Part shown: one piece after another, positions 1-7,358 of the stretch | Numbering within the stretch: the stretch's first letter is position 1 | Layout of the letters: every line of letters begins with the position of its first letter | Assembly (NCBI GenBank): GCA_021817755.1 | Contig: JAKAGC010000067.1 | Coordinates: 1 to 11,071 of the forward strand | Reading direction: 5' to 3' | Length of the DNA: 11,071 nt | From: Acidobacteriota bacterium | GTDB lineage: Bacteria > Acidobacteriota > Aminicenantia > UBA2199 | Notes under the pieces: generated by a model | The model's database searches: none | Seen by the model: the letters and a program-made list of their open reading frames with translations, nothing else | Told to the model about the DNA's origin: nothing | Translations under genes and position numbers: made by a program

Positions 1-1
1 A

Positions 2-1555
2 ACATTGAACAGTAATATGCAAAAATGGGCTCAAACAGCTCTAAAAGAGGGTTTAAGAGCTCTTGATAAACGTATGGGCTGGCATTCCAATCAAGCGTTA
101 ACCCATATCCCGGTTTCCCGCTCAAACCTGGAAAAATACTCTCTCAACTCCTGGAAAAACCTGGAGCCAGAGATCAATGATATTGTTGAAGGGATCGTCC
201 TGGATGTAGATGATTCAAAAGCATTGGTACGAATTGGAAATTACTATGGAAACCTGGAAGCAGAAACCGCACAATGGACAGGAAAAAGCCTCTCTAAAAT
301 TCTTTCACAAGGAGATGTGGCCTATTTCCGAATACTGGATTTTCCACAATCTCTGAAAACACAAATGGAAACCGGGAATCACATAAAAACTGATACCTCA
401 TCAAATAACCGGAAGAATGAAAATCTTTTGAAACTGGGATTGGAACAAGAACCGGAAGTCGAAGGGGCCATTCTGGTTGTGGATAATTATACAGGTGAAA
501 TTAAAGCAATGGTTGGAGGCTATTCCTTTGATAGAAGCAGATGGAACAATGCCACTCAAGCATTGAGGCAAACGGGCTCCACGATTAAACCCATGGTGTA
601 CACGACTGCACTGGAAAACGGATACACACCGGCAGATATTTTCCAGGATGAACCTTACACTTATATAGATCCTAAATCGGGGGTTCCATGGTCTCCTCAA
701 AATTTTGAAGGAGACTTTCTTGGTCCATTGACTCTAAGACGGGCTCTGGAAAAATCCCGCAATGTCGTAACAGCACAAATTGCAGAACGGGTTACCCCGG
801 AAAAAATTCTTGAAACATGCCGGCGTTTCGGTATTACATCGGACTTGAAACCTTATATGTCAATCTCCCTGGGAGCGTTCGAAGTAAAACTGAGTGAAAT
901 GGTGGCGGCTTACACAGTTTTTCCGAATATGGGAACCCGGGTTAAACCCTATCTTATAAAAAAAATTACGGATAATAATAATCATATCCTGGAAGAAAAT
1001 TTCCCTGACCGTAAGCAAGTGCTGGAAAAAGAAACTGCCTTTGTAATGAATTATATGCTCCAGGGAGTAATAAAAAATGGAACTGCCGCAAATGCCCGTT
1101 TCCTGAATGCTCCGATGGGAGGGAAAACAGGTACGACAAACGATTATACGAATGCATGGTTTATCGGTTTTACACCATCAATTACAGTGGGCGTATGGGT
1201 AGGATATGATGAACCGAGAAAATTAGGATATGATGAAACAGGGGCAAGAATTGCTCTTCCGATTTTTATTCATTTTATGAAAAATTACCTTTCCTTTTAT
1301 CCCGAGACTCACTCTTTTTCAATTCCATCCGGTATGGTGTGGGTAGAGATCGATAAATTTACAGGAAAACTGGCAACGCCGGATTGTCTACACCATTTCA
1401 GGGAGGTATTCATCATGGGTACGGAACCACATGAATATTGCACTCCTGAAGAACACCGTTTAATTAAAAATTATTCGGAATATGATCCATCCGAAAGGGA
1501 TGCCAATAATACCGAAGAAAATGAGGGCATCCCTGATGAACCGGGTGAAACTTAA
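2..1555 (+). CDS. Class A penicillin-binding protein (PBP1A type), 3' part: OB-like and transpeptidase domains
   Basis: This is the C-terminal part of a bifunctional murein synthase that cross-links peptidoglycan at the outer face of the inner membrane. The frame is open to the left edge and the TTG at 5-7 is internal: the first residues (T-L-N-S-N-M-Q) match the region just after the GT51 domain of PBP1A. The membrane anchor and glycosyltransferase domain therefore lie outside the window. Numbering from that TTG, residues 55-115 look like the OB-type insert. The penicillin-binding transpeptidase domain runs from about 155 to 430, with the active-site STIK (Ser192), SRN (251-253) and KTGT (374-377) all intact. 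The late segment with Cys461 and Cys479 around F-I-M-G-T-E-P is typical of PBP1A tails, and the last 25 residues are acidic. The stop codon overlaps the convergent gene by four bases, and I see no terminator between them. Family assignment is secure; the exact paralogue is not. Confidence 0.95.
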   Translation, partial: TLNSNMQKWAQTALKEGLRALDKRMGWHSNQALTHIPVSRSNLEKYSLNSWKNLEPEINDIVEGIVLDVDDSKALVRIGNYYGNLEAETAQWTGKSLSKILSQGDVAYFRILDFPQSLKTQMETGNHIKTDTSSNNRKNENLLKLGLEQEPEVEGAILVVDNYTGEIKAMVGGYSFDRSRWNNATQALRQTGSTIKPMVYTTALENGYTPADIFQDEPYTYIDPKSGVPWSPQNFEGDFLGPLTLRRALEKSRNVVTAQIAERVTPEKILETCRRFGITSDLKPYMSISLGAFEVKLSEMVAAYTVFPNMGTRVKPYLIKKITDNNNHILEENFPDRKQVLEKETAFVMNYMLQGVIKNGTAANARFLNAPMGGKTGTTNDYTNAWFIGFTPSITVGVWVGYDEPRKLGYDETGARIALPIFIHFMKNYLSFYPETHSFSIPSGMVWVEIDKFTGKLATPDCLHHFREVFIMGTEPHEYCTPEEHRLIKNYSEYDPSERDANNTEENEGIPDEPGET

Positions 1556-1995
1556 TCGATTTCGTCATCCTGGGGAGGATTAACAACATCCTTATCTGTC
1601 TTTACCAGGAAATAGGCAAGTAATATTTTATCCGCTTGTTTGACTTTTATCCGAAAATATTCCTGACTCTTTAAAAATCCCTTGGTTACCTGCATTTTAA
1701 ATTTTCTCTTCCCGGCATTAAAGGGTTTCACAATTGCAAGCTCTTCAAAAAGTACTTCTTTATTCTGGTTGTGTACAATAAAATAAGGAATACCTTCTTT
1801 ATCTGTGATGGTAATCCAATAAGTCCCCGCATTATATTCTTTGTCTGCATGGATAAACGGTTTTGCTATCACGATATTACCGATCGACGTTTCGGGTTTT
1901 TTTTCCTGGGTTTGTTCCTCAGTCTGTCCCATAACAAGTGATGTACTAAATAAAAGCATAACAATTATCGATATTGTCATAAAAACATTTTTCAT
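1552..1995 (-). CDS. Small secreted protein of unknown function (147 aa)
   Basis: I do not recognise this protein. It starts with a clear Sec signal peptide: M-K-N, then a hydrophobic stretch at about residues 5-22, with likely cleavage near M-G/Q-T (residues 23-24). The mature part opens with a short Gln/Glu/Lys-rich linker (24-38). Residues 39-132 alternate hydrophobic and polar residues, which suggests an all-beta fold. An A-D-K-E-Y-x-A-G-T-Y-W segment lies at 50-60, and the end is acidic (P-P-Q-D-D-E-I-D). It has no cysteines in the mature part and no lipobox. The ATG is supported by GGAGGT six bases upstream and by a consensus promoter at 2040-2068. Its stop codon shares TTAA with the stop of the convergent PBP gene. 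A periplasmic or surface beta-sandwich protein is the best guess, with no assigned role. Confidence 0.8.
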   Translation of the reverse strand: MKNVFMTISIIVMLLFSTSLVMGQTEEQTQEKKPETSIGNIVIAKPFIHADKEYNAGTYWITITDKEGIPYFIVHNQNKEVLFEELAIVKPFNAGKRKFKMQVTKGFLKSQEYFRIKVKQADKILLAYFLVKTDKDVVNPPQDDEID

Positions 1996-2009
1996 CCAAA
2001 TACCTCCAA

Positions 2010-2035
2010 TATATCAGTATATCAGGATTAATCCC
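2010..2035 (-). promoter_or_regulatory. Repeats in the 5' leader of the small secreted protein gene
   Basis: Between the predicted transcription start and the ribosome binding site lie two back-to-back copies of TATATCAG (2010-2017 and 2018-2025, plus-strand reading). The 10-bp perfect palindrome GGATTAATCC follows at 2025-2034. These could be an operator or RNA structure, but short AT-rich repeats also arise by chance. No regulator is implied by the context. Confidence 0.3.
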
Positions 2036-2039
2036 GATC

Positions 2040-2068
2040 ATTATAAATGAAAGATAATGGAAAAGCAA
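2040..2068 (-). promoter_or_regulatory. Sigma70-type promoter of the small secreted protein gene
   Basis: Read on the minus strand, -35 TTGCTT (2068-2063) is followed by a 17-bp spacer and a perfect -10 TATAAT (2045-2040). Transcription would start near 2033, giving a leader of about 38 nt that contains the GGAGGT site before the ATG at 1995. Confidence 0.7.
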
Positions 2069-2138
2069 GGGTTTTGGATTTTTTTGAATAATTGGGAACT
2101 ATTCTTTTAAGGTAAAATTTATTAAACAGATCACGAGA

Positions 2139-3890
2139 TTAGTTTTTTTGGGAGGGCTGAAAAACGAACACTTCTTTACCGGAAAACACAATGGCAAGCT
2201 TTTTTATATGTTTGACTCCTCTTTGAACTAACTCGGTTTCATACTTTTTTTCTTCTATCTGCTTAAATGCATCCCGTGTTGCAATGTCAACCGTCTCATT
2301 CCTTCGCTTATTTACGGATTTGAATTCGATGACATATCCGGGAGAATCCAAATCTTTAGGAATAATCGATATATCATATCTCCCATATCCGGACTCGCGG
2401 TTGGATTTAATCTCATGAGTATTGGATATCCAGATCAACAATCCTGCTACAAAAGCATGATAAACCTTTTCAGGCTCATTGCTAAAATCATGAAAGCTGA
2501 ATACAGCGGTAACAACATCTTGCAATAATTGTTCAAAAAGCATTATATCGCCATCGATTAACGCTTTTAGCATAATTTCCAATTTTTCGTTTTCAATTTT
2601 AGTAGAAAAATAACGGTCTATAATACCGGCATAAGATGCTCTTACTTCTTTATTAGGAATCGAAAGCGAATAATATACTTTCCCGGAAAGGTCGTCCAGT
2701 CTCCGCGAGGTCTGCTTAAGATATCCGCCCATTAACAGGAAACTCCATAGCAAATCCTCTCGAATAGGGACTTCTTTTAATATAATATTTTCATCGATGG
2801 CTTTTTCAATGGATTCGCCGCGAATCAGTTGCTCTAATTCCTTTTTTAGTTCTATACCACCTTTGGAAAGTAATAAATCCACAATCTTATTATCGGAAGT
2901 GTTAATCCAATACGGAGCGAATTGTTTTTCTTCATTGTTCAGATAGTTTATAATGGACCAGGGGTTATAAATTACTTTATCTCCAAATACATATCCATTG
3001 TACCAGGATTGAACTGCCCCAAGCATTTCGACAGCATGAAAATCCCGGAGCATCACTTTCACTTCCTCTTCAGTAAAACCAAAATGTTCATTGAATTTTT
3101 TTGAAAGCAATGTATAAATACCCAGATTATTAAGTCCGGAGAAAATGGATTCTTTAGCTACCCGCATTATACCTGTTAAAACTCCCTTTTCAAGGTATTT
3201 ATCCGTATCTTTTAATCCTCCGCCCAGGAAATTTCGCATAAAATTTAAAACTTCATCGATATAATTGTTATTAAATCCGGCGTGAATCGGAGTATCATAT
3301 TCATCGATCAAAATTACTGCCCGTTTATTATAAAACCTGCTTAAGAAGAAGAGGAGTTTACCCAGGCTATTCTCATAGCTCACATCATCTCCTTCAAGGT
3401 TTATAATCTTTTTAAAATACTCGCGTTCATGCGGTAACAGGACTTGACTGTCAAGCAGATAATAATGTCTGGCATACTCATCCTGAATAAGATTTTTTAA
3501 TTTAAGTTTACAGGAATCCCAATCGGTATCCTTGATTACACGAAAGGAAAGAAATATGACGGGATGCTTTCCCATTTTGTCTATGTATTCGGATCCGGCG
3601 TTTTTAATTGCAAGAGAATCAAACAAGGGTTTATAGGAATCAGAATTACGGGTGCCAGCGGGTTTTGAACTGGATGATGAATCAGGACCCCATGGGACAG
3701 TGCAACAATCATAGAAGTATGCGAGCATTGAAAGGTTAAGGGTTTTCCCAAAACGACGAGGTCGTGGAAGAAGCAAAATTTTATCCCCGCTGTCGATTAT
3801 TTCCTTGATGAACAGGGTTTTATCTACATAATAATAACCACCTGTTATAACATCTTTGAAATCCGAAATTCCAACGGGTAATTTTTTCAC
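2139..3890 (-). CDS. AAA-ATPase-like / PD-(D/E)XK nuclease superfamily protein
   Basis: The order is an N-terminal AAA-ATPase-like domain followed by a C-terminal PD-(D/E)XK nuclease-type domain, the architecture of a widespread, often multicopy family in gut and sediment bacteria whose role is unsettled. Residues below are numbered from the GTG at 3905. The Walker A-like segment is P-R-P-R-R-F-G-K-T (47-55). Walker B is R-A-V-I-L-I-D-E-Y-D (195-204). The nuclease motif is G-R-Y-D (Asp511) followed by E527-F-K529. Three starts are possible: GTG 3905, ATG 3896 and GTG 3890. I chose 3890 because GAAGGA sits seven bases upstream, because the promoter at 3914-3942 would start RNA near 3907, and because the resulting M-K-K-L-P-V-G-I-S matches the usual family N-terminus. 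An unusual Ser-rich insertion lies at about 70-89. Nuclease activity is inferred from motifs only; a defence or mobile-element role is possible but not shown. Confidence 0.9.
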   Translation of the reverse strand: MKKLPVGISDFKDVITGGYYYVDKTLFIKEIIDSGDKILLLPRPRRFGKTLNLSMLAYFYDCCTVPWGPDSSSSSKPAGTRNSDSYKPLFDSLAIKNAGSEYIDKMGKHPVIFLSFRVIKDTDWDSCKLKLKNLIQDEYARHYYLLDSQVLLPHEREYFKKIINLEGDDVSYENSLGKLLFFLSRFYNKRAVILIDEYDTPIHAGFNNNYIDEVLNFMRNFLGGGLKDTDKYLEKGVLTGIMRVAKESIFSGLNNLGIYTLLSKKFNEHFGFTEEEVKVMLRDFHAVEMLGAVQSWYNGYVFGDKVIYNPWSIINYLNNEEKQFAPYWINTSDNKIVDLLLSKGGIELKKELEQLIRGESIEKAIDENIILKEVPIREDLLWSFLLMGGYLKQTSRRLDDLSGKVYYSLSIPNKEVRASYAGIIDRYFSTKIENEKLEIMLKALIDGDIMLFEQLLQDVVTAVFSFHDFSNEPEKVYHAFVAGLLIWISNTHEIKSNRESGYGRYDISIIPKDLDSPGYVIEFKSVNKRRNETVDIATRDAFKQIEEKKYETELVQRGVKHIKKLAIVFSGKEVFVFQPSQKN

Positions 3891-3913
3891 TTTCATTTCC
3901 TTCACCGGTATGG

Positions 3914-3942
3914 ATTATAGCACATAAAAAATTCATTATCAA
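3914..3942 (-). promoter_or_regulatory. Strong sigma70-type promoter of the PD-(D/E)XK gene
   Basis: On the minus strand, TTGATA (3942-3937), a 17-bp spacer and a perfect TATAAT (3919-3914) give a near-consensus promoter. The start point would be near 3907, too close for the GTG at 3905 to have a ribosome binding site. This favours initiation at GTG 3890 with GAAGGA as SD. The gene therefore appears to be its own transcription unit, not a tail of the isomerase-like gene. Confidence 0.75.
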
Positions 3943-4001
3943 CACATATAAAAAGGGGTATACACCTGTTTTTTTGAATAAATTTAAATAGTTTTATTTA
4001 A

Positions 4002-4031
4002 AAATATCTCTTTACCTGCATTGAGATATTT
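4002..4031 (-). terminator. Inverted repeat downstream of the isomerase-like gene, possible weak terminator
   Basis: AAATATCTC (4002-4010) and GAGATATTT (4023-4031) form a perfect 9-bp stem with a 12-nt loop. It lies 36 bases beyond the stop of the gene ending at 4068 and ahead of the promoter of the next gene, the right place for a terminator. The stem is AT-rich and no clean U-tract follows on the minus strand, so termination would be weak. Alternatively it is an operator-like site. Confidence 0.35.
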
Positions 4032-4067
4032 GATCAAAGCTGTCTTTACTTCCTGTCTTTTTGTTTA

Positions 4068-5297
4068 TTAATGGATTTTTTGTAAAGAAAAATAGTCGGC
4101 AAATTCGACAAAGGAATCGACGTGATCTCCTTTGCTAAGAATATGATGATTCCCTAATGGGGATTTATAGAAATAATCATAACCGCCTGCAATTTTTAAC
4201 TTTACCTGGGTCCGACACAAATTGGGGGATTCTTCGAGTGGTGTTCCTTCTCCTGATACTACATAATAATTATCGAGAGAATCTCCGTTTATCTTAGATA
4301 AAGTCATTATGCTGCGCTGGAATTCTCCTGAAATTCCTATACCGATACCGGATTCAAAATGTGTTTTATATCCGAAAGATTGGACAATATTCATGGGCAC
4401 TGTACAATGAGCAAAGATTATACCATCGGAAGTAATTTGAGAAGGATTGGCCATAAAAGAGGGTTCATGTGTTATAAGAGTGTTGATTATCATGGTAAAT
4501 AATGCAGGAATATCGCCTTCACAACCGGCAGGAAAACCTTCATCATTTAGCCGGGAAAGTGCAAGACAACCGGTATTGTTAAGAGGTTTAAGGAGATCGA
4601 AACAACGCAATGTAAGGGCGGATAAATTATATCGAGCTGCAACTTTTTTCAGAGATAAATATATTTGTATGGCTCCGGTAATATCTGTATCATCGGGCCC
4701 ATCAATATACCGGGGAGAAGGGAATATGGAACGGGTTTCATCTATTATAGCCGGAGAAAACTCACCTATATTGGATATGACCTCTTCCAATGGAATATCA
4801 ACAATAGTAACTCCCCATTTCTGTTTTACTTTTTCATAATCTACATCACTGGATATCAACCAATCGGAGGGTTTCCCGATAACACCGATTTTCATTTTAC
4901 TTAACGTAAATGCTATTTTTATATGACGGGCTCTTTTTTGTATTTTTTCAATAATCGTTTCCATTGGCCCATGAAGCAACAGGGAATTGTGAATTCCATT
5001 CCTTTTAATCCAATACAATATCTCAAGGGAAGCAGGGAGGGAATTATGGGTATTGGTGGCTAATAAAGTAATGGGTTTTCCTGTATTTATTAATTGGGGA
5101 AAAATCGCTTTAAAACGGTGTTCGGTTCCCCCTGTTTGAATAAGTACAATGGGAAAATCCACCTGATTGATTTCTGAAATAGTGATCTCCTTTATTTCGA
5201 AGACACGCGTTAACGGTTCAAGTATCGCATTGGATTCCGGGAATAGTTGATGGGGGTCATGTACTTCGGATGCAAGAGGAATGATACCTATTTTCAT
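4068..5297 (-). CDS. L-fucose/L-arabinose isomerase superfamily protein
   Basis: The protein resembles the soluble, metal-dependent L-fucose/L-arabinose isomerase fold. Residues 1-130 form a Rossmann-like first domain with a V-L-I-Q-T-G-G-T-E segment (51-59). The second domain covers about 135-260 and holds Asp150-152 and the P-D-D-T-D-I-T-G run (201-208). The C-terminal domain carries the most telling motifs: G-F-P-A-G-C-E-G-D-I-P-A-L (254-266, with E260 and D262 as candidate metal ligands), A-H-C-T-V-P (296-301), H-F-E-S-G (313-317) and G-N-H-H (382-385). At 409 aa it is clearly shorter than FucI (about 590) or AraA (about 500), so the substrate cannot be assigned; it belongs to the shorter isomerase-like proteins. 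The ATG has AGGAGT four to five bases upstream. No sugar kinase or aldolase is adjacent. Superfamily call fairly sure; catalytic activity inferred. Confidence 0.82.
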   Translation of the reverse strand: MKIGIIPLASEVHDPHQLFPESNAILEPLTRVFEIKEITISEINQVDFPIVLIQTGGTEHRFKAIFPQLINTGKPITLLATNTHNSLPASLEILYWIKRNGIHNSLLLHGPMETIIEKIQKRARHIKIAFTLSKMKIGVIGKPSDWLISSDVDYEKVKQKWGVTIVDIPLEEVISNIGEFSPAIIDETRSIFPSPRYIDGPDDTDITGAIQIYLSLKKVAARYNLSALTLRCFDLLKPLNNTGCLALSRLNDEGFPAGCEGDIPALFTMIINTLITHEPSFMANPSQITSDGIIFAHCTVPMNIVQSFGYKTHFESGIGIGISGEFQRSIMTLSKINGDSLDNYYVVSGEGTPLEESPNLCRTQVKLKIAGGYDYFYKSPLGNHHILSKGDHVDSFVEFADYFSLQKIH

Positions 5298-5333
5298 TTT
5301 TTACTCCTGTATACCTTTAGTTTACTTTTTTCC

Positions 5334-5370
5334 AGTGCCGGCAAGCACTATGATTTCATTGGTAATCATA
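5334..5370. promoter_or_regulatory. Two adjacent inverted repeats in the divergent intergenic region
   Basis: AGTGC (5334-5338) pairs with GCACT (5345-5349). Immediately next to it, TATGATT (5349-5355) pairs with AATCATA (5364-5370) across an 8-nt spacer. The pair sits 37-73 bp upstream of the isomerase-like gene and well upstream of the MscS promoter, where an operator for the minus-strand gene would be expected. I found no convincing -35/-10 pair for that gene, so this is only a candidate control site. Confidence 0.3.
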
Positions 5371-5466
5371 CCATATCGGGGAAAAGAAAAAAAGCGGCAA
5401 TAGGATATTTACGGGTTTTAAAGGGTGATATGGAAAAAAAGTGTTTTTCTGATCGCTTGCCCCCTC

Positions 5467-5495
5467 TTGAACGGGAAAGAATGAACAGGTATAAT
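5467..5495 (+). promoter_or_regulatory. Sigma70-type promoter and strong RBS of the MscS-like gene
   Basis: TTGAAC (5467-5472), a 17-bp spacer and a perfect TATAAT (5490-5495) predict a start near 5502. The consensus AGGAGG (5509-5514) then follows, eight bases before the ATG at 5523. The leader is only about 20 nt. An open frame that runs through this stretch (5247-5510) is therefore not a gene. Confidence 0.75.
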
Positions 5496-5522
5496 ATGTG
5501 CTGCAAATAGGAGGAATTTGTT

Positions 5523-7247
5523 ATGAACAAAAAATGGAGCCCCATTATTTTATTTTTAATTGGTATTTTTGCAAGTATGATACCGGTTCATTCAGAGGAA
5601 TGGCGTACACCGGAAATTATTAAAATGGAAAATGAATTCAATGAACTGGCTGCCCAGGTGAAAACCCTGGAAATCTATGACCCTGAAAAATTCCCGGATT
5701 TTCAGCAACTGGAAAAACTCAACCAATTGGTGGAACAACTGGAATTTAATAAACGCAAATTCGATTTATTAATCAAACAATATAATATCCTGGAAGATCA
5801 GTTATTTCCGGCAATTCTTTCTTATTATAAATCGCATGGGGGAAAGCAAAACGAAATCATTGCGTTGCTAACCCACTATACAGGTTCGGAAGAGAATAGT
5901 ATTTTTAAGCTGCAAGAACAAATAAACACAATCGCTTTATTAAATGAACGGCTCGAAAAACGCATTGAATTCATCCAGGTTACGGCAAGAGATAAAGCGA
6001 TGGCGGATGAATTCAAAGAAAAAATGGCAATGGGAAAACAAATCCTGGAAATCTCCCGGCAAATCGTTCAATTGGAAGAAGAAAAAAAGAACTTGCTGGT
6101 GAAAAAAGAGGATGAAGAAAAAAAATTCAATTCACTTAGTGAAAAAGAAGCAAAACAAACCAAAAAAATCCAGGAAAAGAAATTGGAAATACAGAATTTG
6201 CAGGATAAAATCGAGACAACCAATGACCTGGTTTTGAAACTGGCGAATCAGACTTCGGCACAGGTTAGAGAAATCCGGTTAAATGGGCTTGAAATTCCCC
6301 GGCTGAATGCAACGAAAACGTTTAAATACTTATCCGACACCGCTATAAAAACATATACGGCACAGGTCGACGATATTCAAAAAGAAATCGCATCCTTGAA
6401 ACAACAGAAAAAAGAAGAAATTATCGAGAAATTAATCAAAGCGGCAATCGTGATTTCCATTGCTATCATAATATGCTTTCTCATCATCCGTATCGCCCGC
6501 ATGATTGGGAAACGTATTGTTAAACGGGTAGAGAGCAGCGATAAACTGGATATCCACAGTAAACAGCGTTATCATACTTTATCTGCGGTTATTCTCTCTT
6601 TTGTTAAGGTGGTTGTATGGGTTGTAGCAACCATCTGGGTACTGGGAGAACTTAATATCAATGTGGGCCCTATACTGGTGGCAGCAGGCGGCGTTTCACT
6701 GGCTATCGGCTTTGGTGCTCAATCACTGGTTAAGGACGTAGTGAGCGGTTTCTTTATTCTTATGGAGAAGCAATTTGCGCTTGGCGATTTCGTTATTATT
6801 AACGATGCTTCCGGTTATATTGAAGCGATTTCCCTTCGTACCATTAAAATGAGAACCCTGGACGGTTCACTGCATATTATTCATAATGGCAGCATCAATA
6901 AGGTTGCAAACCAGACTTATGAATGGTCCCGTGCTGTTGTAAATATTAGGGTTGGGATTAACGAAGAACCGGCAAAGGTCTTAAGAGTACTCCAGGGAGT
7001 ATGTGAAAGCTTTAATAATGATGAGGAATGGAAACCCAAATTAATCGATAAACCCTTTCCACAAGGAATTATTAGCCTGGGTGAAAACTCTTCGGATTTC
7101 AGGATATTGGCCAAAACAATCCCGGATTTGCAATGGGCGGTTGAACGCGAAATACGGATCAGAGTCCGAAATGCGCTAACCCAAAATGCGATTGAAACTC
7201 CATCTCAATTTATAACTGTAATCGATCGAAAACCAATTCAATCGTAA
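5523..7247 (+). CDS. MscS-family mechanosensitive channel with long exported coiled-coil domain
   Basis: A small-conductance mechanosensitive channel of the inner membrane, which opens under membrane tension to release solutes. A signal peptide (1-24, cleavage after V-H-S) exports the N-terminal part. Residues 30-300 are strongly helical and charged, with coiled-coil character around 60-95, 125-235 and 278-303. Three membrane segments follow, at about 304-325, 352-376 and 380-413. The basic loop at 327-350 should be cytoplasmic, giving the standard MscS topology. The pore helix has the family Gly/Ala pattern (G-P-I-L-V-A-A-G-G-V-S-L-A-I-G-F-G-A-Q-S, 382-401), then G-D-F-V-I-I (421-426) and the beta domain to about 480. 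The cytoplasmic C-terminal part is about 95 residues. The start is fixed by AGGAGG at ideal spacing. The gene is monocistronic, with a promoter upstream and a terminator 35 bases after the stop. Family call is sure; the role of the exported coiled coil is unknown. Confidence 0.95.
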   Translation: MNKKWSPIILFLIGIFASMIPVHSEEWRTPEIIKMENEFNELAAQVKTLEIYDPEKFPDFQQLEKLNQLVEQLEFNKRKFDLLIKQYNILEDQLFPAILSYYKSHGGKQNEIIALLTHYTGSEENSIFKLQEQINTIALLNERLEKRIEFIQVTARDKAMADEFKEKMAMGKQILEISRQIVQLEEEKKNLLVKKEDEEKKFNSLSEKEAKQTKKIQEKKLEIQNLQDKIETTNDLVLKLANQTSAQVREIRLNGLEIPRLNATKTFKYLSDTAIKTYTAQVDDIQKEIASLKQQKKEEIIEKLIKAAIVISIAIIICFLIIRIARMIGKRIVKRVESSDKLDIHSKQRYHTLSAVILSFVKVVVWVVATIWVLGELNINVGPILVAAGGVSLAIGFGAQSLVKDVVSGFFILMEKQFALGDFVIINDASGYIEAISLRTIKMRTLDGSLHIIHNGSINKVANQTYEWSRAVVNIRVGINEEPAKVLRVLQGVCESFNNDEEWKPKLIDKPFPQGIISLGENSSDFRILAKTIPDLQWAVEREIRIRVRNALTQNAIETPSQFITVIDRKPIQS

Positions 7248-7281
7248 TACATTCTTAAATTATTCCCCGAATTCCATATAA

Positions 7282-7315
7282 AATAAGGCTGCTTTAAGCA
7301 GCCTTATTATTTATT
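7282..7315. terminator. Strong bidirectional rho-independent terminator
   Basis: AATAAGGCTGC (7282-7292) and GCAGCCTTATT (7298-7308) form a perfect 11-bp stem with a TTTAA loop. A T-rich tract (ATTTATTTTT, ending at about 7318) follows on the plus strand. On the minus strand the same stem is followed by TTTATAT. It lies between the convergent MscS-like gene and the 66-aa peptide gene and can end both transcripts. Confidence 0.88.
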
Positions 7316-7358
7316 TTTAAATTTATTATTCGGATTTTACTATAAAAAATAGATGAAA

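Noticed and set aside
2086..2104. Imperfect inverted repeat GAATAATTGGGAACTATTC followed by TTTT on the plus strand
   Set aside because: No plus-strand gene ends there, and on the minus strand, where the PD-(D/E)XK transcript would end, no U-tract follows. Too weak to call a terminator.
4447..4904. Plus-strand frames of 130 and 79 codons within the isomerase-like gene
   Set aside because: They lie wholly antisense to a well-supported protein whose motifs are intact and show no recognisable domain or SD.
5247..5510. An 87-codon plus-strand reading frame between the divergent isomerase-like and MscS genes
   Set aside because: It overlaps the N-terminus of the isomerase-like gene antisense, has no SD, and runs straight through the -35/-10 promoter of the MscS gene.
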